Shown: positions 23,431-33,128 of the stretch, in pieces
Position numbering within the stretch: position 1 is the first letter of the stretch
Layout: every line of letters starts with the position of its first letter
Assembly (NCBI RefSeq): GCF_013778325.1
Contig: NZ_JACEIB010000007.1
Coordinates: 1 to 64,000 of the forward strand
DNA length: 64,000 bases
Origin: Sphingomonas chungangi
Lineage (GTDB): Bacteria > Pseudomonadota > Alphaproteobacteria > Sphingomonadales > Sphingomonadaceae
Direction of reading: 5' to 3'
Translations under genes and position numbers: made by a program
The notes under the pieces: model-generated
What the model was told of the DNA's origin: nothing
Seen by the model: the letters and a program-made list of their open reading frames with translations, nothing else
Databases searched by the model: none

Positions 23431-24308
23431 GGCTTGGGCGGCGCGACGCGCGCCGGGTGGAGGTTGATGCCGGTGCGGTGCGCGCGCAGCGCAGTGAACC
23501 AGCTGATCGGGTTCCAGATCTCGCCGGTGCCGTCATAGCTGTGGGTGATGAATTCGGCGCGGCCGCCGAGATTCTCCCACGGAACCGGCCCGCCCAGGCC
23601 CAGCTCCTCCACCGGGTAGCGGCTGTCCGCCGATTCGTCGCGATTGTCGCCCATCACGAAGACGGTGTCGGCCGGCACGGTGATCGGACCGTATTCGTCA
23701 CCGGGGCTGGCATCGACGCCGAGATCGATCGTGTCGTAGGTGCGGCCCGAGGGCAAAGTCTCGCGGAAGACAGGCAGCTCGCAATAGAGTTTGCCGTCCG
23801 GCCCGGTGGTGCGGTGCGCCGCCTCGAACCCACGATCGCACGGCACGTTGGCATCGACCGGGATCATCGCGGGCTTCTCGGCCACGCGCGGGATCGGCTT
23901 GCCGTTCAGCCAGACCACGCCGCCGCGCACCTCGATCGTATCGCCGGGCAGGCCGATCACGCGCTTGATGTAGTCGCTGCTCTCGCCGGTGGGGGTGAGG
24001 ATCACGACGTCGCCGCGCTCGGGCATGTGGCCGAACAGGCGGCCATGAACGAACGGGATGACGTGCCAGAAAGAGGAGGCGTAGCTCCAGCCATAGGGAT
24101 ATTTGCTGACGACGAGCCGATCGCCCTTGATCAGCGTCGGCATCATCGATTCGGATGGGATGTAAAAGGGTTTGGCGACGAACGTCCAGAAGCCCAGCAC
24201 CGCCAGCACCAGCCAGGCGAGGCCGCGCACCTCGGTCTTCCAGTCGACCTTGTCCTTGGGCTTGGGTTCGGCCGCCGGGGTCGTGGTGGCGGTGTCGGTC
24301 TCGCTCAA
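23427..24308 (-). CDS. lepB: Signal peptidase I
   Basis: The product has 293 residues with one N-terminal membrane helix (WLVLAVLGFWTFVA). The catalytic serine lies in IPSESMMPTL and the lysine in DYIKRVIGLPGD; MGDNRDESADSRY is the box E signature. It removes signal peptides on the outer face of the inner membrane. The only sensible start is TTG at 24308, since the next in-frame Met lies inside the serine motif. GAGGATT about 9 nt upstream supports it. acpS lies 11 bp upstream and the AI-2E gene overlaps downstream. Confidence 0.94.
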   Translation of the reverse strand: MSETDTATTTPAAEPKPKDKVDWKTEVRGLAWLVLAVLGFWTFVAKPFYIPSESMMPTLIKGDRLVVSKYPYGWSYASSFWHVIPFVHGRLFGHMPERGDVVILTPTGESSDYIKRVIGLPGDTIEVRGGVVWLNGKPIPRVAEKPAMIPVDANVPCDRGFEAAHRTTGPDGKLYCELPVFRETLPSGRTYDTIDLGVDASPGDEYGPITVPADTVFVMGDNRDESADSRYPVEELGLGGPVPWENLGGRAEFITHSYDGTGEIWNPISWFTALRAHRTGINLHPARVAPPKP

Positions 24309-24319
24309 CTCTATAATCC

Positions 24320-24736
24320 TCAGTCTGCGTCCGCCGGGATCGGCAGCGCCTCGATGATGACGAAGGCCTGCGCCCAGGGGAGGTCGTCGGTCATCGTCAA
24401 ATGTACGGTGGCGGCGTGGCCCGGCGGGGTCAACGCGTCAAGCCTCGCCTTGGCCCCGCCGGCAAGCGCGAGCGTGGGCGCGCCGCTCGGCAGGTTGACC
24501 ACGCCGATATCCTTCATGAACACGCCGCGCTTGAAACCGGTGCCGACCGCCTTGGAGAAAGCCTCCTTGGCGGCGAAGCGCTTGGCGTAGGTGGCGGCGC
24601 GGGTGAGCGTCCGCCGCTCGGACTTGGCGCGCTCGATATCGGTGAAGACGCGATTGACGAAGCGCTCGCCGAAGCGGTCCAGCGAGGCCTGGATGCGATC
24701 GATATTGCAGAGGTCTGAGCCGATGCCGATGATCAT
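24320..24736 (-). CDS. acpS: Holo-[acyl-carrier-protein] synthase
   Basis: The 138-residue enzyme starts [15 protein letters not shown], the AcpS signature whose aspartate binds Mg2+, and contains [15 protein letters not shown] with the second metal-binding glutamate. It transfers 4'-phosphopantetheine from CoA to apo-ACP. The start makes an ATGA overlap with the pdxJ stop, so both are in one operon. pdxJ-acpS pairing is common in proteobacteria. Confidence 0.95.
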   Translation of the reverse strand: MIIGIGSDLCNIDRIQASLDRFGERFVNRVFTDIERAKSERRTLTRAATYAKRFAAKEAFSKAVGTGFKRGVFMKDIGVVNLPSGAPTLALAGGAKARLDALTPPGHAATVHLTMTDDLPWAQAFVIIEALPIPADAD

Positions 24737-25461
24737 CTGGCTTCGTCCATCAGGTCGCGCATGCGGCGCACGCTGGTTTCCAGCCCGGTGAAGATCGCTT
24801 CGCCGATCAGGAAGTGGCCGATGTTGAGTTCCGCGATCTGCGGGATGGCGGCGACCGGCACGACATTGTCGTAGGTGAGGCCGTGGCCGGCATGCGGCTC
24901 GATGCCGTTCTTGGCGGCGAGAGCGGCGGCATCGGCAATACGCTTGAGCTCCGCCGCCTGCTTCTCGCCCTCGGCATGCGCATAAGCGCCGGTGTGGAAC
25001 TCGACCACGGGCGCGCCGAGCGACACCGCCGCCTCGATCTGGCGCGGATCGGGCTCGATGAAGAGCGAGACGCGGATGCCCGCCTCGCCCAGCCTCGTCA
25101 CCAGCGGCTTCAGGTGATTGTGCTGGCGCGCGGCGTCGAGACCGCCCTCGGTGGTCACCTCCTCGCGGCGTTCCGGGACGATGCAGGCGGCGTGGGGACG
25201 GTGCTTCAGCGCGATCGCGAGCATCTCCTCGGTCGCCGCCATTTCGAGGTTCAGCGGCAGCGAGATGGCACCGATCAGGTGGGCGATGTCCTCGTCCATG
25301 ATGTGGCGGCGATCCTCGCGCAGGTGCGCGGTGATCCCGTCGGCGCCGGCCGCCTGCGCCACCTGCGCGGCGCGGATCGGATCCGGGTGCAGGCCGCCCC
25401 GCGCGTTGCGGATCGTCGCGACGTGATCGATGTTGACGCCTAACCTCAGCTTGCCACTCAT
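24733..25461 (-). CDS. pdxJ: Pyridoxine 5'-phosphate synthase
   Basis: The product has 242 residues. [19 protein letters not shown] is the N-terminal PdxJ signature, and [12 protein letters not shown] carries catalytic residues. The TIM-barrel enzyme condenses 1-deoxyxylulose 5-phosphate with 3-amino-2-oxopropyl phosphate to form pyridoxine 5'-phosphate. I use the ATG at 25461, which forms a TGATG overlap with the upstream stop; an ATG three codons earlier (25470) is also possible. acpS overlaps downstream. Confidence 0.95.
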   Translation of the reverse strand: MSGKLRLGVNIDHVATIRNARGGLHPDPIRAAQVAQAAGADGITAHLREDRRHIMDEDIAHLIGAISLPLNLEMAATEEMLAIALKHRPHAACIVPERREEVTTEGGLDAARQHNHLKPLVTRLGEAGIRVSLFIEPDPRQIEAAVSLGAPVVEFHTGAYAHAEGEKQAAELKRIADAAALAAKNGIEPHAGHGLTYDNVVPVAAIPQIAELNIGHFLIGEAIFTGLETSVRRMRDLMDEAR

Positions 25462-26492
25462 CACGCGCATCCCACGGCCGAAAGCGCCCTATAGGCGAAG
25501 CCCTTATTCTGCCAAACCTCGCCGAAGTCGAAATCGCCGCGCCGGGTGAACATCACGAGAGCCTTGCCCATCGTCGGCAATATGAAGTTACGAATCTGAA
25601 CGCCGCCGATCTCGCCGCGCCGCTCGACGACGGAGACGGGGGCGGGGCAGCCGGCGAGCATCGTCTCATACTGCCACTGGCCGAGCGCGGCCTGGCCCCA
25701 TTTCGGCTCGCCCTTCCACATTTCGGCGGTGGCAGCGTCGCCGAGCAGCTTGTGCGCGAGCAGGGCGCGATCGAAGGCGTAGAGCGCCAGCGGCGGGCCG
25801 TAAACCGATCCCGCCGCGCCGTAGGTACCGAGATTGCCGATGTCCTCGGGCACACCCGGCTTGGCGAGCCCGTGCACGTGCGGGGCGGGCGGCGCATCGG
25901 GGGAGAAGAGGCCGATCCTCAGTCCCAACGGCGCCGCGATCCGCTCCTGCAACAGCTGCGCATAAGGCTTGCCCGTCGTCCGCTCGAGCAGCGCACCGAG
26001 CACGATGAAATCGCAATTGTCGTAGTGGAAGGCGAGGCCCGGCTTGGCGCGCGGATGCTCGGCGCAATAATGCGTCGCCTCATATTGCATCGTCCCGTGG
26101 CCCGGCGGCGGACGGTAGAAGAGCGGCATCCCGTTCTTTGCGTTCGGCCCGTCCTCGTTGGGATCGGCGAGGCCGCTCGTGTGCCGGAGCAGGTCGCGGA
26201 TCGTGATCAGGTCCGAGAAGACCTGTGGCCATTCGGGCCACCATTCGGTGATCGGCCGGTCGAGCGAGAGGCGCCCAGCCTCTACCTCCTGCATCACGAT
26301 CGTCGCAGCGAGCTGCTTGGAGACCGATGCCCAGCGCCACGTCGCGGCGGCATCGCCGTGGATGTAGGCGGGCTTTTCCGAGTCGCCGGCGATCACCACG
26401 CCGTCGAATTTCGCCGAAGCGACAATCCGATCGAGCGGCGGTGGCGAGGCGGCGGTCAGCGCGAGCGCGAATACGCCCGCGAGCCACTTCAA
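25461..26492 (-). CDS. Exported serine hydrolase (beta-lactamase/penicillin-binding-like)
   Basis: The 343-residue protein has a short signal peptide ([14 protein letters not shown]). The class C beta-lactamase-like SxxK motif lies in [10 protein letters not shown] and the Tyr-Asn motif in FHYDNCDF. The third motif is not a clean KTG or HxG; RRGEIGG near residue 290 may replace it. It could be a D-amino peptidase, esterase or carboxypeptidase; actual beta-lactamase activity is not implied. It lies inside the pyrE-pdxJ-acpS-lepB operon, overlapping neighbours by 1-4 bp on each side. Confidence 0.82.
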   Translation of the reverse strand: MKWLAGVFALALTAASPPPLDRIVASAKFDGVVIAGDSEKPAYIHGDAAATWRWASVSKQLAATIVMQEVEAGRLSLDRPITEWWPEWPQVFSDLITIRDLLRHTSGLADPNEDGPNAKNGMPLFYRPPPGHGTMQYEATHYCAEHPRAKPGLAFHYDNCDFIVLGALLERTTGKPYAQLLQERIAAPLGLRIGLFSPDAPPAPHVHGLAKPGVPEDIGNLGTYGAAGSVYGPPLALYAFDRALLAHKLLGDAATAEMWKGEPKWGQAALGQWQYETMLAGCPAPVSVVERRGEIGGVQIRNFILPTMGKALVMFTRRGDFDFGEVWQNKGFAYRALSAVGCA

Positions 26493-27076
26493 GCGGCCTT
26501 GGCCCGGCTGCCGGGCTTGATCGCCGGGATCGCTGCCAGCTCTTCCGGAAGCTCGTCCGGCGCATAGGTCGGCACGTCGAGCGTCAGCAGCGCGGTCAGC
26601 GGCACGCCGACATCCGCCGTACCGTTCGAGCGATCGACCAGGCAGCCCGCCGCGATCACGCGGCCGCCGGCCTCCTCGATCGCCTTGATCGCCTCACGAG
26701 AGGAGAGGCCCGTCGTCACGACGTCCTCCATCATCAGCACCTTCTGGCCCGGCTCGAGGCTGAAACCACGGCGCAGTTCGAACGTGCCGGTCGGCCGCTC
26801 GACGAACATCGCGTCGACACCCAGCGCGCGCGCCATCTCGTAGCCGACGATCACGCCGCCCATCGCCGGCGACACCACCGCCGAGACGCCGGCATGCACC
26901 GCCGGCGTGAAGCGCGAGGCGAGCTCGGCGCACAGTCGCGCGGCGCGCTTGGGGTCCATCAGCACGCGCGCGCATTGCAGGTAGGTGGGGCTGCGCAGGC
27001 CCGAGGACAGGATGAAATGCCCGTCCAGCAGTGCTTCGGCCGCGCGGAATTCCGCCAGCACCTCTTCGTCCGTCAT
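26489..27076 (-). CDS. pyrE: Orotate phosphoribosyltransferase
   Basis: The 195-residue enzyme catalyses orotate plus PRPP to OMP in pyrimidine synthesis. The PRPP-binding motif is [14 protein letters not shown], and the N-terminus [22 protein letters not shown] is typical of the longer OPRT group. GAGG lies 6 nt before the ATG at 27076; the upstream in-frame residues are not conserved. It is the first gene of a six-gene minus-strand operon and is divergent from ctaC across about 200 bp. Confidence 0.94.
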   Translation of the reverse strand: MTDEEVLAEFRAAEALLDGHFILSSGLRSPTYLQCARVLMDPKRAARLCAELASRFTPAVHAGVSAVVSPAMGGVIVGYEMARALGVDAMFVERPTGTFELRRGFSLEPGQKVLMMEDVVTTGLSSREAIKAIEEAGGRVIAAGCLVDRSNGTADVGVPLTALLTLDVPTYAPDELPEELAAIPAIKPGSRAKAA

Positions 27077-27184
27077 GATTGCCTCTGAAATTCCGTGTCC
27101 CGAGTCCCCCGGGATCGCGCGCTCATAGGCGCGTGGCTGCCCGGCTTCAATCAAGCTTTGCTGCTGCGATGCGGCGATCCGCGC

Positions 27185-27212
27185 TTGAGGCTTCGCTTTC
27201 GCTTGCTATAAG
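27185..27212 (+). promoter_or_regulatory. Candidate promoter of the cytochrome oxidase operon
   Basis: TTGAGG (27185-27190) and TATAAG (27207-27212) are 16 bp apart. Transcription would begin near 27219, giving a leader of about 56 nt to the ATG at 27275. This supports that ATG over an in-frame ATG at 27221, which would be almost at the start site. Confidence 0.5.
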
Positions 27213-27274
27213 GCCGCCAAATGGCCATCGATGGGCAAGAGCCCGCGCACGGCCATGGTGGGAAGAGGGGTGAC

Positions 27275-28408
27275 ATGAAGAGTTTGAAGTCCCTGGGTTT
27301 GGCAGCCGCGCTGATCGGCATGACGCTGGGCGGCGCATCGTTCGCACAGGCTCCCGCTCCCGCGCCCGCGACCACTTCCCCTACCGCGACCGCGACGACT
27401 CCGGATTCGGGCCAGGCGCCTGCGACCGCGACGACGACGGCCCCCGCCGCCGCTCCGGCTGCTGTCGAGCCGGCTGCGACCGCCGCTCCCGCAGCTTCGA
27501 AGATCCCCGAATTCAACAAGCCGACCCCCGGCATCGGCCAGCCGACCGAGGCGATCTCGCTGCAGCCGCAGGTGACGGACATCGGCCTGTTCGCGCAGAA
27601 GTTCGACTCTTGGCTGCTCGTCATCATCACGATCATCAGCCTCTTCGTCCTAGGGCTGCTCTTCTGGGTGGCGGTGCGCTACAACCGCCGCGCTAATCCC
27701 ACGCCATCGCGCACCAGCCACAACACCACGATCGAGATCATCTGGACGGTCGCGCCGGTGCTGATCCTGCTCTGCATCGCGGTGCCCTCGATCAAGCTGC
27801 TGGCACGCCAATATTCGACGCCCAAGCCGGACCTCACCGTGAAGGTGATCGGCCATCAATGGTATTGGTCCTACCAGTATCCGGACAACGGCGATTTCGA
27901 GGTCGTCTCCAACATCCTGACCGACGCGCAGGACAAGGCGAAGGGCGAGCCCCGCCAGCTCGGCGTCGACGCCCGCATGGTCGTGCCGGTCGATTCGGTG
28001 ATCAAGATCATCACCACCTCGGACGACGTGATCCACTCCTTCGCGGTGCCGGCCTTCTGGACGAAGATGGACGCCGTCCCCGGCCGCCTCAACGAGACGT
28101 GGTTCAAGGTGAACCGCACCGGCCTCTATTACGGCCAGTGTTCGGAGCTGTGCGGCGCCCGCCACGGTTACATGCCGATCGCGGTCGACGTCGTGACCAA
28201 GGAGCAGTTCGCGCAGTGGGTCGCGGCCAACGGCGGCACGATGCCGGGCGCGGCCAAGCCCGCCTCCAGCGACGCGACGGCCAATTCGCCGATCACCAAC
28301 CCGAGCGCGACCACCGCCAACCCCGAGCCGGGCGCGGGCGCTTCCACCACCGCCACCGAGAACTCGACCGCCGCCGCGACGCCCGCGTCGCAGAGCGCCA
28401 CGAACTGA
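27275..28408 (+). CDS. ctaC: Cytochrome c oxidase subunit II
   Basis: The 377-residue precursor has a signal peptide ([16 protein letters not shown]), two membrane helices and a periplasmic CuA domain. CuA ligands are visible in [17 protein letters not shown], with the CxxxC, His and Met, and in [11 protein letters not shown]. It takes electrons from cytochrome c into subunit I. Unusually long Ala/Pro/Thr/Ser-rich, probably disordered segments lie between the signal peptide and the first helix (about 25-85) and at the C-terminus (about 325-377). GAGGGGTGAC precedes the ATG. ctaD follows after 10 bp. Confidence 0.95.
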   Translation: MKSLKSLGLAAALIGMTLGGASFAQAPAPAPATTSPTATATTPDSGQAPATATTTAPAAAPAAVEPAATAAPAASKIPEFNKPTPGIGQPTEAISLQPQVTDIGLFAQKFDSWLLVIITIISLFVLGLLFWVAVRYNRRANPTPSRTSHNTTIEIIWTVAPVLILLCIAVPSIKLLARQYSTPKPDLTVKVIGHQWYWSYQYPDNGDFEVVSNILTDAQDKAKGEPRQLGVDARMVVPVDSVIKIITTSDDVIHSFAVPAFWTKMDAVPGRLNETWFKVNRTGLYYGQCSELCGARHGYMPIAVDVVTKEQFAQWVAANGGTMPGAAKPASSDATANSPITNPSATTANPEPGAGASTTATENSTAAATPASQSATN

Positions 28409-28418
28409 GGCCCGCAAG

Positions 28419-30113
28419 ATGACCGACACCACGGCCAACGCCCATTTCTTCGAGCATGATCATGGCCACGGCCACGAACATCACGACGCGGATCACAAGC
28501 CGGGCTTCTTCGCGCGCTGGTTCATGTCCACCAACCACAAGGACATCGGCACGCTCTACCTGATCTTCGCGATCACCGCCGGCATCATCGGCGGCGCGAT
28601 CTCGGGCATGATGCGCCTCGAGCTCGAGCATCCCGGTATCCAGTATCTGACCGGCTGGGCGCACTTCCTCGGCCAGCCCGCCGGCAACGACGCGGCGCTC
28701 CACCTGTGGAACGTGCTGATCACAGCGCACGGCCTGATCATGGTGTTCTTCATGGTCATGCCCGCGATGATCGGCGGCTTCGGCAACTGGTTCGTGCCGA
28801 TCATGATCGGCGCGCCGGACATGGCCTTCCCGCGCATGAACAATGTCAGCTTCTGGCTGATCATCCCGGCCTTCCTGCTGCTGCTGGGAAGCACCTTCGT
28901 GCCCGGCGGCACCGGCAACGGTGCGGGCACCGGCTGGACGGTCTATGCGCCGCTCTCGACCTCGGGATCGGCCGGGCCGGCGGTGGACATGGCGATCCTC
29001 GCGCTCCACCTTGCGGGTGCCTCGTCGATCCTCGGCGCGGTCAACTTCATCACCACCATCTTCAACATGCGCGCGCCGGGCATGACGCTGCACAAGATGC
29101 CGTTGTTCGTGTGGTCGGTGCTGGTCACCGCTTTCCTGCTGCTGCTCGCGCTGCCGGTGCTCGCCGCCGCGATCACCATGCTGCTGACTGACCGCAATTT
29201 CGGCACGACCTTCTTCGATGCGTCCGGCGGCGGCGACCCGATCCTGTACCAGCACCTCTTCTGGTTCTTCGGCCACCCCGAGGTGTACATCATGATCCTG
29301 CCGGGCTTCGGCATGGTCAGCCACATCATCGCGACGTTCAGCCGCAAGCCGGTCTTCGGCTATCTCGGCATGGCCTATGCGATGGTCGCGATCGGCGTGG
29401 TCGGCTTCGTGGTGTGGGCGCACCACATGTACACGACCGGCCTCGACGTGAACACGAAGATGTACTTCACCGCCGCCACCATGGTGATCGCGGTGCCGAC
29501 CGGCATCAAGATCTTTTCCTGGATCGCGACGATGTGGGGCGGATCGATCAAGTTCGAGGTGCCGATGGTCTGGGCGATCGGCTTCATCTTCATGTTCACC
29601 GTAGGCGGCGTGACCGGCGTCGTGCTTTCCAACGGCGGCATCGACAACTATTACCAGGATACCTACTACGTGGTGGCGCACTTCCACTACGTGCTGTCGC
29701 TGGGCGCGGTGTTCTCGCTGTTCGCGGGCTTCTATTACTGGTTCCCGAAGATGTCGGGCCGGATGTATTCCAGCCTGCTCGGCCACGTGCATTTCTGGGG
29801 CTTCTTCCTCGGCGTGAACGTGCTGTTCTTCCCGATGCACTTCCTCGGCCGCCAGGGCATGCCGCGCCGCTATCCGGATTATCCGGACGCCTTCGGCTAC
29901 TGGAACCACATCGCCACGATCGGCTACATGATCATGGCCGCCTCGATGGTGGTCTTCTTCGTCAACGTCCTCTATGCACTGTTCGCGGGCAAGAAGGCGC
30001 CGGCCAATCCGTGGGGCGAGGGCGCGACGACGCTGGAGTGGACCCTGCCCTCCCCGCCGCCCTACCACCAGTTCGAGACGCTGCCGGTGATCGACGGCAA
30101 CGACCACCACTGA
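28419..30113 (+). CDS. ctaD: Cytochrome c oxidase subunit I
   Basis: The 564-residue protein has the haem-copper oxidase core. [21 protein letters not shown] holds a haem ligand, [17 protein letters not shown] holds the CuB histidine and the cross-linked Tyr, and [12 protein letters not shown] holds the CuB His pair. [14 protein letters not shown] carries the haem a and a3 ligands. It reduces O2 to water with proton pumping. The N-terminus is His-rich ([15 protein letters not shown]). It follows ctaC by 10 bp. A strong terminator hairpin follows at 30141. Confidence 0.97.
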   Translation: MTDTTANAHFFEHDHGHGHEHHDADHKPGFFARWFMSTNHKDIGTLYLIFAITAGIIGGAISGMMRLELEHPGIQYLTGWAHFLGQPAGNDAALHLWNVLITAHGLIMVFFMVMPAMIGGFGNWFVPIMIGAPDMAFPRMNNVSFWLIIPAFLLLLGSTFVPGGTGNGAGTGWTVYAPLSTSGSAGPAVDMAILALHLAGASSILGAVNFITTIFNMRAPGMTLHKMPLFVWSVLVTAFLLLLALPVLAAAITMLLTDRNFGTTFFDASGGGDPILYQHLFWFFGHPEVYIMILPGFGMVSHIIATFSRKPVFGYLGMAYAMVAIGVVGFVVWAHHMYTTGLDVNTKMYFTAATMVIAVPTGIKIFSWIATMWGGSIKFEVPMVWAIGFIFMFTVGGVTGVVLSNGGIDNYYQDTYYVVAHFHYVLSLGAVFSLFAGFYYWFPKMSGRMYSSLLGHVHFWGFFLGVNVLFFPMHFLGRQGMPRRYPDYPDAFGYWNHIATIGYMIMAASMVVFFVNVLYALFAGKKAPANPWGEGATTLEWTLPSPPPYHQFETLPVIDGNDHH

Positions 30114-30140
30114 TCCGCGACCGGTTTTCTGATACTGCCG

Positions 30141-30176
30141 CGCCCGGGACGAAGACTCGTTCCGGGCGTTGGTTTT
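30141..30176 (+). terminator. Intrinsic terminator after ctaD
   Basis: CGCCCGGGACGA (30141-30152) pairs with TCGTTCCGGGCG (30157-30168) with one G-T pair and a 4-nt loop, followed by TTGGTTTT. It lies immediately before the ctaB start and could reduce read-through from ctaCD into ctaB-ctaG-ctaE. Confidence 0.8.
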
Positions 30177-30179
30177 GAG

Positions 30180-31100
30180 ATGATGAAGGACAGAATGGCG
30201 AGCGCGCCGATAGCCTCCAACCTGCCGGCCGAGTGGCGCGACTTCTGGGCGCTGACCAAGCCGCGCGTGATGACGCTGGTGGTGTTCACCGGCTTGTGCG
30301 GCCTGCTGATCGCGCCGGGGCATATCCATCCGGTGCTGGGCTTCACCGCGATCCTGTGCATCGCGCTCGGCGCCGGCGCGGCCGCCGCGCTCAACCAGTG
30401 GTACGAGGCCGATCTCGATTCGAAGATGAAGCGGACGGCCAACCGCCCGCTTCCCGCCGGGCGCATGGACCGCCAGTCCGCGCTTCACTTCGGCGTGGGC
30501 CTCTCGGCGCTCTCGGTGATCCTGATGGGCTTCGCGGTGAACCTGCTCGCCGCTGCGATCCTCACCGTCTCGATCCTCTTCTATGTGCTGATCTACACCG
30601 TCTGGCTCAAGCGCCGGACGCCGCAGAACATCGTCATCGGCGGCGCGGCGGGTGCCTTCCCCGCGCTGATCGGCTGGGCGGCGGTGACGGGCCGTATCGA
30701 CGTGCTGCCGGTGCTGCTGTTCCTGATGGTCTTCCTGTGGACGCCGCCGCACTTCTGGGCGCTCTCGCTGTTCGTCAACTCGGATTATGCTGCCGCCGGC
30801 GTGCCGATGATGAGCGTGGTCGCCGGCACCAAGGCGACCCGCCTGCAGGCCTTCCTCTACAGCTGGCCGATGGCGGCGGTGGCGATCGCGCCGTGGCCGC
30901 TGGGCCTCACCGGGCCGATCTACGGCGTCTCGGCGATCGTGCTCAACGTCACGTTTCTCGCCCTCGCCGCCCGTGTCGGCTTCAGCCGTGAGAGCGATCC
31001 CGCCTTGATGAAGGCCGAGCGCCGCCTGTTCGGCTATTCGATCCTCTATCTCTTCGCGACCTTCGGCGTGCTGGTCGTGGACAAGCTCTGGTTCGCCTGA
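30180..31100 (+). CDS. ctaB: Protohaem IX farnesyltransferase (haem O synthase)
   Basis: This 306-residue polytopic prenyltransferase farnesylates haem B to haem O, the precursor of haem A for the oxidase. The UbiA-family motif [24 protein letters not shown] holds the first Asp-rich site, and [12 protein letters not shown] and [10 protein letters not shown] are CtaB-specific. The start could be 30180, 30183 or 30195; AAGGACAG just before 30195 favours the last, giving 301 residues. It overlaps the next small gene by 1 bp. Confidence 0.95.
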   Translation: MMKDRMASAPIASNLPAEWRDFWALTKPRVMTLVVFTGLCGLLIAPGHIHPVLGFTAILCIALGAGAAAALNQWYEADLDSKMKRTANRPLPAGRMDRQSALHFGVGLSALSVILMGFAVNLLAAAILTVSILFYVLIYTVWLKRRTPQNIVIGGAAGAFPALIGWAAVTGRIDVLPVLLFLMVFLWTPPHFWALSLFVNSDYAAAGVPMMSVVAGTKATRLQAFLYSWPMAAVAIAPWPLGLTGPIYGVSAIVLNVTFLALAARVGFSRESDPALMKAERRLFGYSILYLFATFGVLVVDKLWFA

Positions 31101-31231
31101 TGGCCCTTGATCCGAACACCGAAACCGAAATCCGCCGCCGCCAGAAGAGCCGCGCGATCGTCACCGCCCTGCTGCTCGGCGCCTTCGTCGTGCTGGTCTA
31201 TGCGATCAGCATCGCCAAGATGGTGAAGTGA
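31100..31231 (+). CDS. Small single-helix protein of the cytochrome oxidase operon
   Basis: A 43-residue protein ([20 protein letters not shown], then one hydrophobic helix VTALLLGAFVVLVYAISIA). Its ATG overlaps the ctaB stop by 1 base, and its stop overlaps the ctaG GTG by 4 bases, so it is firmly within the operon. Comparable small proteins (CoxF/CtaF-like) occur between ctaB and ctaG in other alphaproteobacteria. A role in oxidase assembly is inferred from position only. Confidence 0.75.
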   Translation: MALDPNTETEIRRRQKSRAIVTALLLGAFVVLVYAISIAKMVK

Positions 31232-31776
31232 GCGCCGCGTCCCGCAACCTGCGCACCGGCATCATTGCCGGGCTGGTCGCCTGCTTCATGGTGGGAATGG
31301 GCTTCGCGGCCGTGCCGCTTTACCGGATGTTCTGCCAGCAGACCGGCTTCGGCGGCACCGCGCGAATCGAGGAAGGCGCGAAGGCGCCTGGAGACACCGG
31401 CAAGATCGTCACCGTCCGCTTTGACGCCAACGTCTCGGACAAGCTGAACTGGACCTTCGAGCCCGAGCAGAAGACCCAGCGCGTCGCCATCGGCGCCCGC
31501 CAGCTCGCTTTCTTCGATGCGACCAACCTTTCCGACAAGCCGGTGACGGGATCGGCCGCCTTCAACATCTCGCCGGACCAGAGCGCGCAATATTTCGTCA
31601 AGGTGCAATGCTTCTGCTTCACCAAGCAGACGCTCCAGCCCGGCGAGACGCAGCGTATGCCGGTGGTGTTCTACGTCGATCCCGCTTTCCTCAAGGATCC
31701 GACCGACGCCGACGTGAGCGAAATCACGCTCAGCTACACATTCTATCCTGTGGACCAAGCGCCAACCCAAGGCTAA
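31228..31776 (+). CDS. ctaG: Cytochrome c oxidase assembly protein CtaG/Cox11
   Basis: The 182-residue protein has one N-terminal membrane helix (IIAGLVACFMVGMGFAAVPLYRMFCQ) and a periplasmic immunoglobulin-like domain with the copper-binding CFCF motif (VQCFCFTKQTL). It delivers copper to the CuB site of subunit I. The GTG start lies in a GTGA overlap with the preceding small gene. ctaE follows 53 bp later. Length and motifs are normal for Cox11. Confidence 0.95.
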   Translation: MSAASRNLRTGIIAGLVACFMVGMGFAAVPLYRMFCQQTGFGGTARIEEGAKAPGDTGKIVTVRFDANVSDKLNWTFEPEQKTQRVAIGARQLAFFDATNLSDKPVTGSAAFNISPDQSAQYFVKVQCFCFTKQTLQPGETQRMPVVFYVDPAFLKDPTDADVSEITLSYTFYPVDQAPTQG

Positions 31777-31829
31777 GGTCCGCGCCGAACGAGGCCTCCA
31801 GAGCCGCCAAGACAGGGACGAGAAAGACG

Positions 31830-32648
31830 ATGGCCGGTGCCAAGAACCACGACTATCACATCCTGCCACCGAGCCCGTGGCCGCTGCTGACGGCCTTTTC
31901 GGCGCTGGCGCTCGCCTCCGGCCTGATCATGTTCATGCACAGCGTTCCCTACGGGAAGCTGCTGCTGCCGGTGGGCTTTCTGCTCACCGTCTCGATGATG
32001 GGCTTCTGGTGGGGCGACGTGATCAAGGAAGCGCATGCCGGCGACCATACGCCGGTGGTGCAGCTTCACCTGCGCTACGGCATGATCCTGTTCATCGCGT
32101 CGGAAGTGATGTTCTTCGTCGGCTGGTTCTGGGCCTTCTTCGATGCCTCGCTCTTCCCCAAGGCGGTCGAGGCCGTCGGCGGCGTGTGGCCGCCCAAGGG
32201 TATCGAGCCGCTCAATCCCTTCAAGTTCCCGCTGCTCAACACGCTGATCCTGCTCTGCTCGGGCACGACCGTCACCTGGGCGCACCACGCGCTGATCCAC
32301 GGCGATCGCAAGGGGCTGAAGCAGGGCCTGTGGTGCACCATCCTGCTCGGCATGCTGTTCACCAGCATCCAGGCCTGGGAGTACATCCACGCGCCGTTCG
32401 CCTTCAAGGGCAACATCTTCGGCGCGACCTTCTTCATGGCGACCGGCTTCCACGGTTTCCACGTGATCGTCGGCACCATCTTCCTCGCGGTCTGCCAGTT
32501 CCGCGCCTACAAGGGCGAGTTCACGCCGCGCCAGCATTTCGGCTTCGAGGCGGCGGCCTGGTACTGGCACTTCGTCGATGTGGTGTGGCTGTTCCTGTTC
32601 CTCTCCATCTACATCTGGGGCGGCTGGGGCGCGACCTACGCCGGCTGA
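31830..32648 (+). CDS. ctaE: Cytochrome c oxidase subunit III
   Basis: The 272-residue, seven-helix protein starts AGAKNHDYHILPPSPWPLL, with RYGMILFIASEVMFFVGWFWAFF and FHGFHVIVGTIFLAVC, and ends in the conserved WHFVDVVWLFLFLSIYIWGG. Subunit III stabilises subunit I and helps proton uptake. I choose the ATG at 31830 to match family length; the frame is open further upstream but overlaps ctaG. A hairpin terminator follows. Confidence 0.96.
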   Translation: MAGAKNHDYHILPPSPWPLLTAFSALALASGLIMFMHSVPYGKLLLPVGFLLTVSMMGFWWGDVIKEAHAGDHTPVVQLHLRYGMILFIASEVMFFVGWFWAFFDASLFPKAVEAVGGVWPPKGIEPLNPFKFPLLNTLILLCSGTTVTWAHHALIHGDRKGLKQGLWCTILLGMLFTSIQAWEYIHAPFAFKGNIFGATFFMATGFHGFHVIVGTIFLAVCQFRAYKGEFTPRQHFGFEAAAWYWHFVDVVWLFLFLSIYIWGGWGATYAG

Positions 32649-32673
32649 CGGGACCAACGCAGCGACGCGAACC

Positions 32674-32709
32674 AAGGGGCGGGGGCGCGAGCTTCCGCCC
32701 TTCGTGTTT
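32674..32709 (+). terminator. Probable terminator after ctaE
   Basis: AAGGGGCGG (32674-32682) pairs with CCGCCCTT (about 32695-32702) with one bulged base, and CGTGTTT follows. It lies 26 bp after the ctaE stop and 27 bp before the DUF983 gene. Confidence 0.55.
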
Positions 32710-32735
32710 CTGGGCTGTCCGGTTATAGCGAAGAC

Positions 32736-33128
32736 ATGATCGAAACCCCGCCGACCGCCGAGCCTACGATCGTTGCGGCGGGCCTGCAGGGTCTCTGTCC
32801 GCGCTGCGGCGCCAAGACCCTGTTCGACGGCATGATCAGGTTCGCCCCGCGCTGCCGCGTCTGCGGGCTGGACTATGACAGCTTCAACGTCGGCGACGGG
32901 CCGGCGGCGTTCCTGACACTCATCATCGGCACCATCGTCTGCATCGCCGCGATCAGCCTGGAGCTTGCGGCGAGCCCGCCCTGGTGGCTCCACGTGATCA
33001 TCTGGCCGCCGGTGACGGTCGCGCTGGTGATCGCCTCGCTGCGCGTTGCCAAGGGCATGCTGATCGCGTCCGAATATCGCAACCGTGCCGAGGAAGGCCA
33101 TCTCCGTCCCGAGCCGCCGCAGCCATGA
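32736..33128 (+). CDS. DUF983 family protein
   Basis: The 130-residue protein has an N-terminal zinc-ribbon-like pair of CxxC motifs (LCPRCGAKTLF and CRVCGLDYD) followed by two membrane helices (FLTLIIGTIVCIAAIS and LHVIIWPPVTVALVIASL). This is the DUF983 pattern. DUF983 genes regularly sit between ctaE and SURF1 in alphaproteobacteria, so a role in oxidase biogenesis is likely but unproven. It overlaps the SURF1 gene by 4 bp (ATGA). Confidence 0.88.
   Translation: MIETPPTAEPTIVAAGLQGLCPRCGAKTLFDGMIRFAPRCRVCGLDYDSFNVGDGPAAFLTLIIGTIVCIAAISLELAASPPWWLHVIIWPPVTVALVIASLRVAKGMLIASEYRNRAEEGHLRPEPPQP

Noticed and set aside
25461-26492. Beta-lactamase resistance gene
   Set aside because: Only the SxxK and Tyr-Asn motifs are clear and the gene lies in a housekeeping operon; the broader serine hydrolase call is safer.
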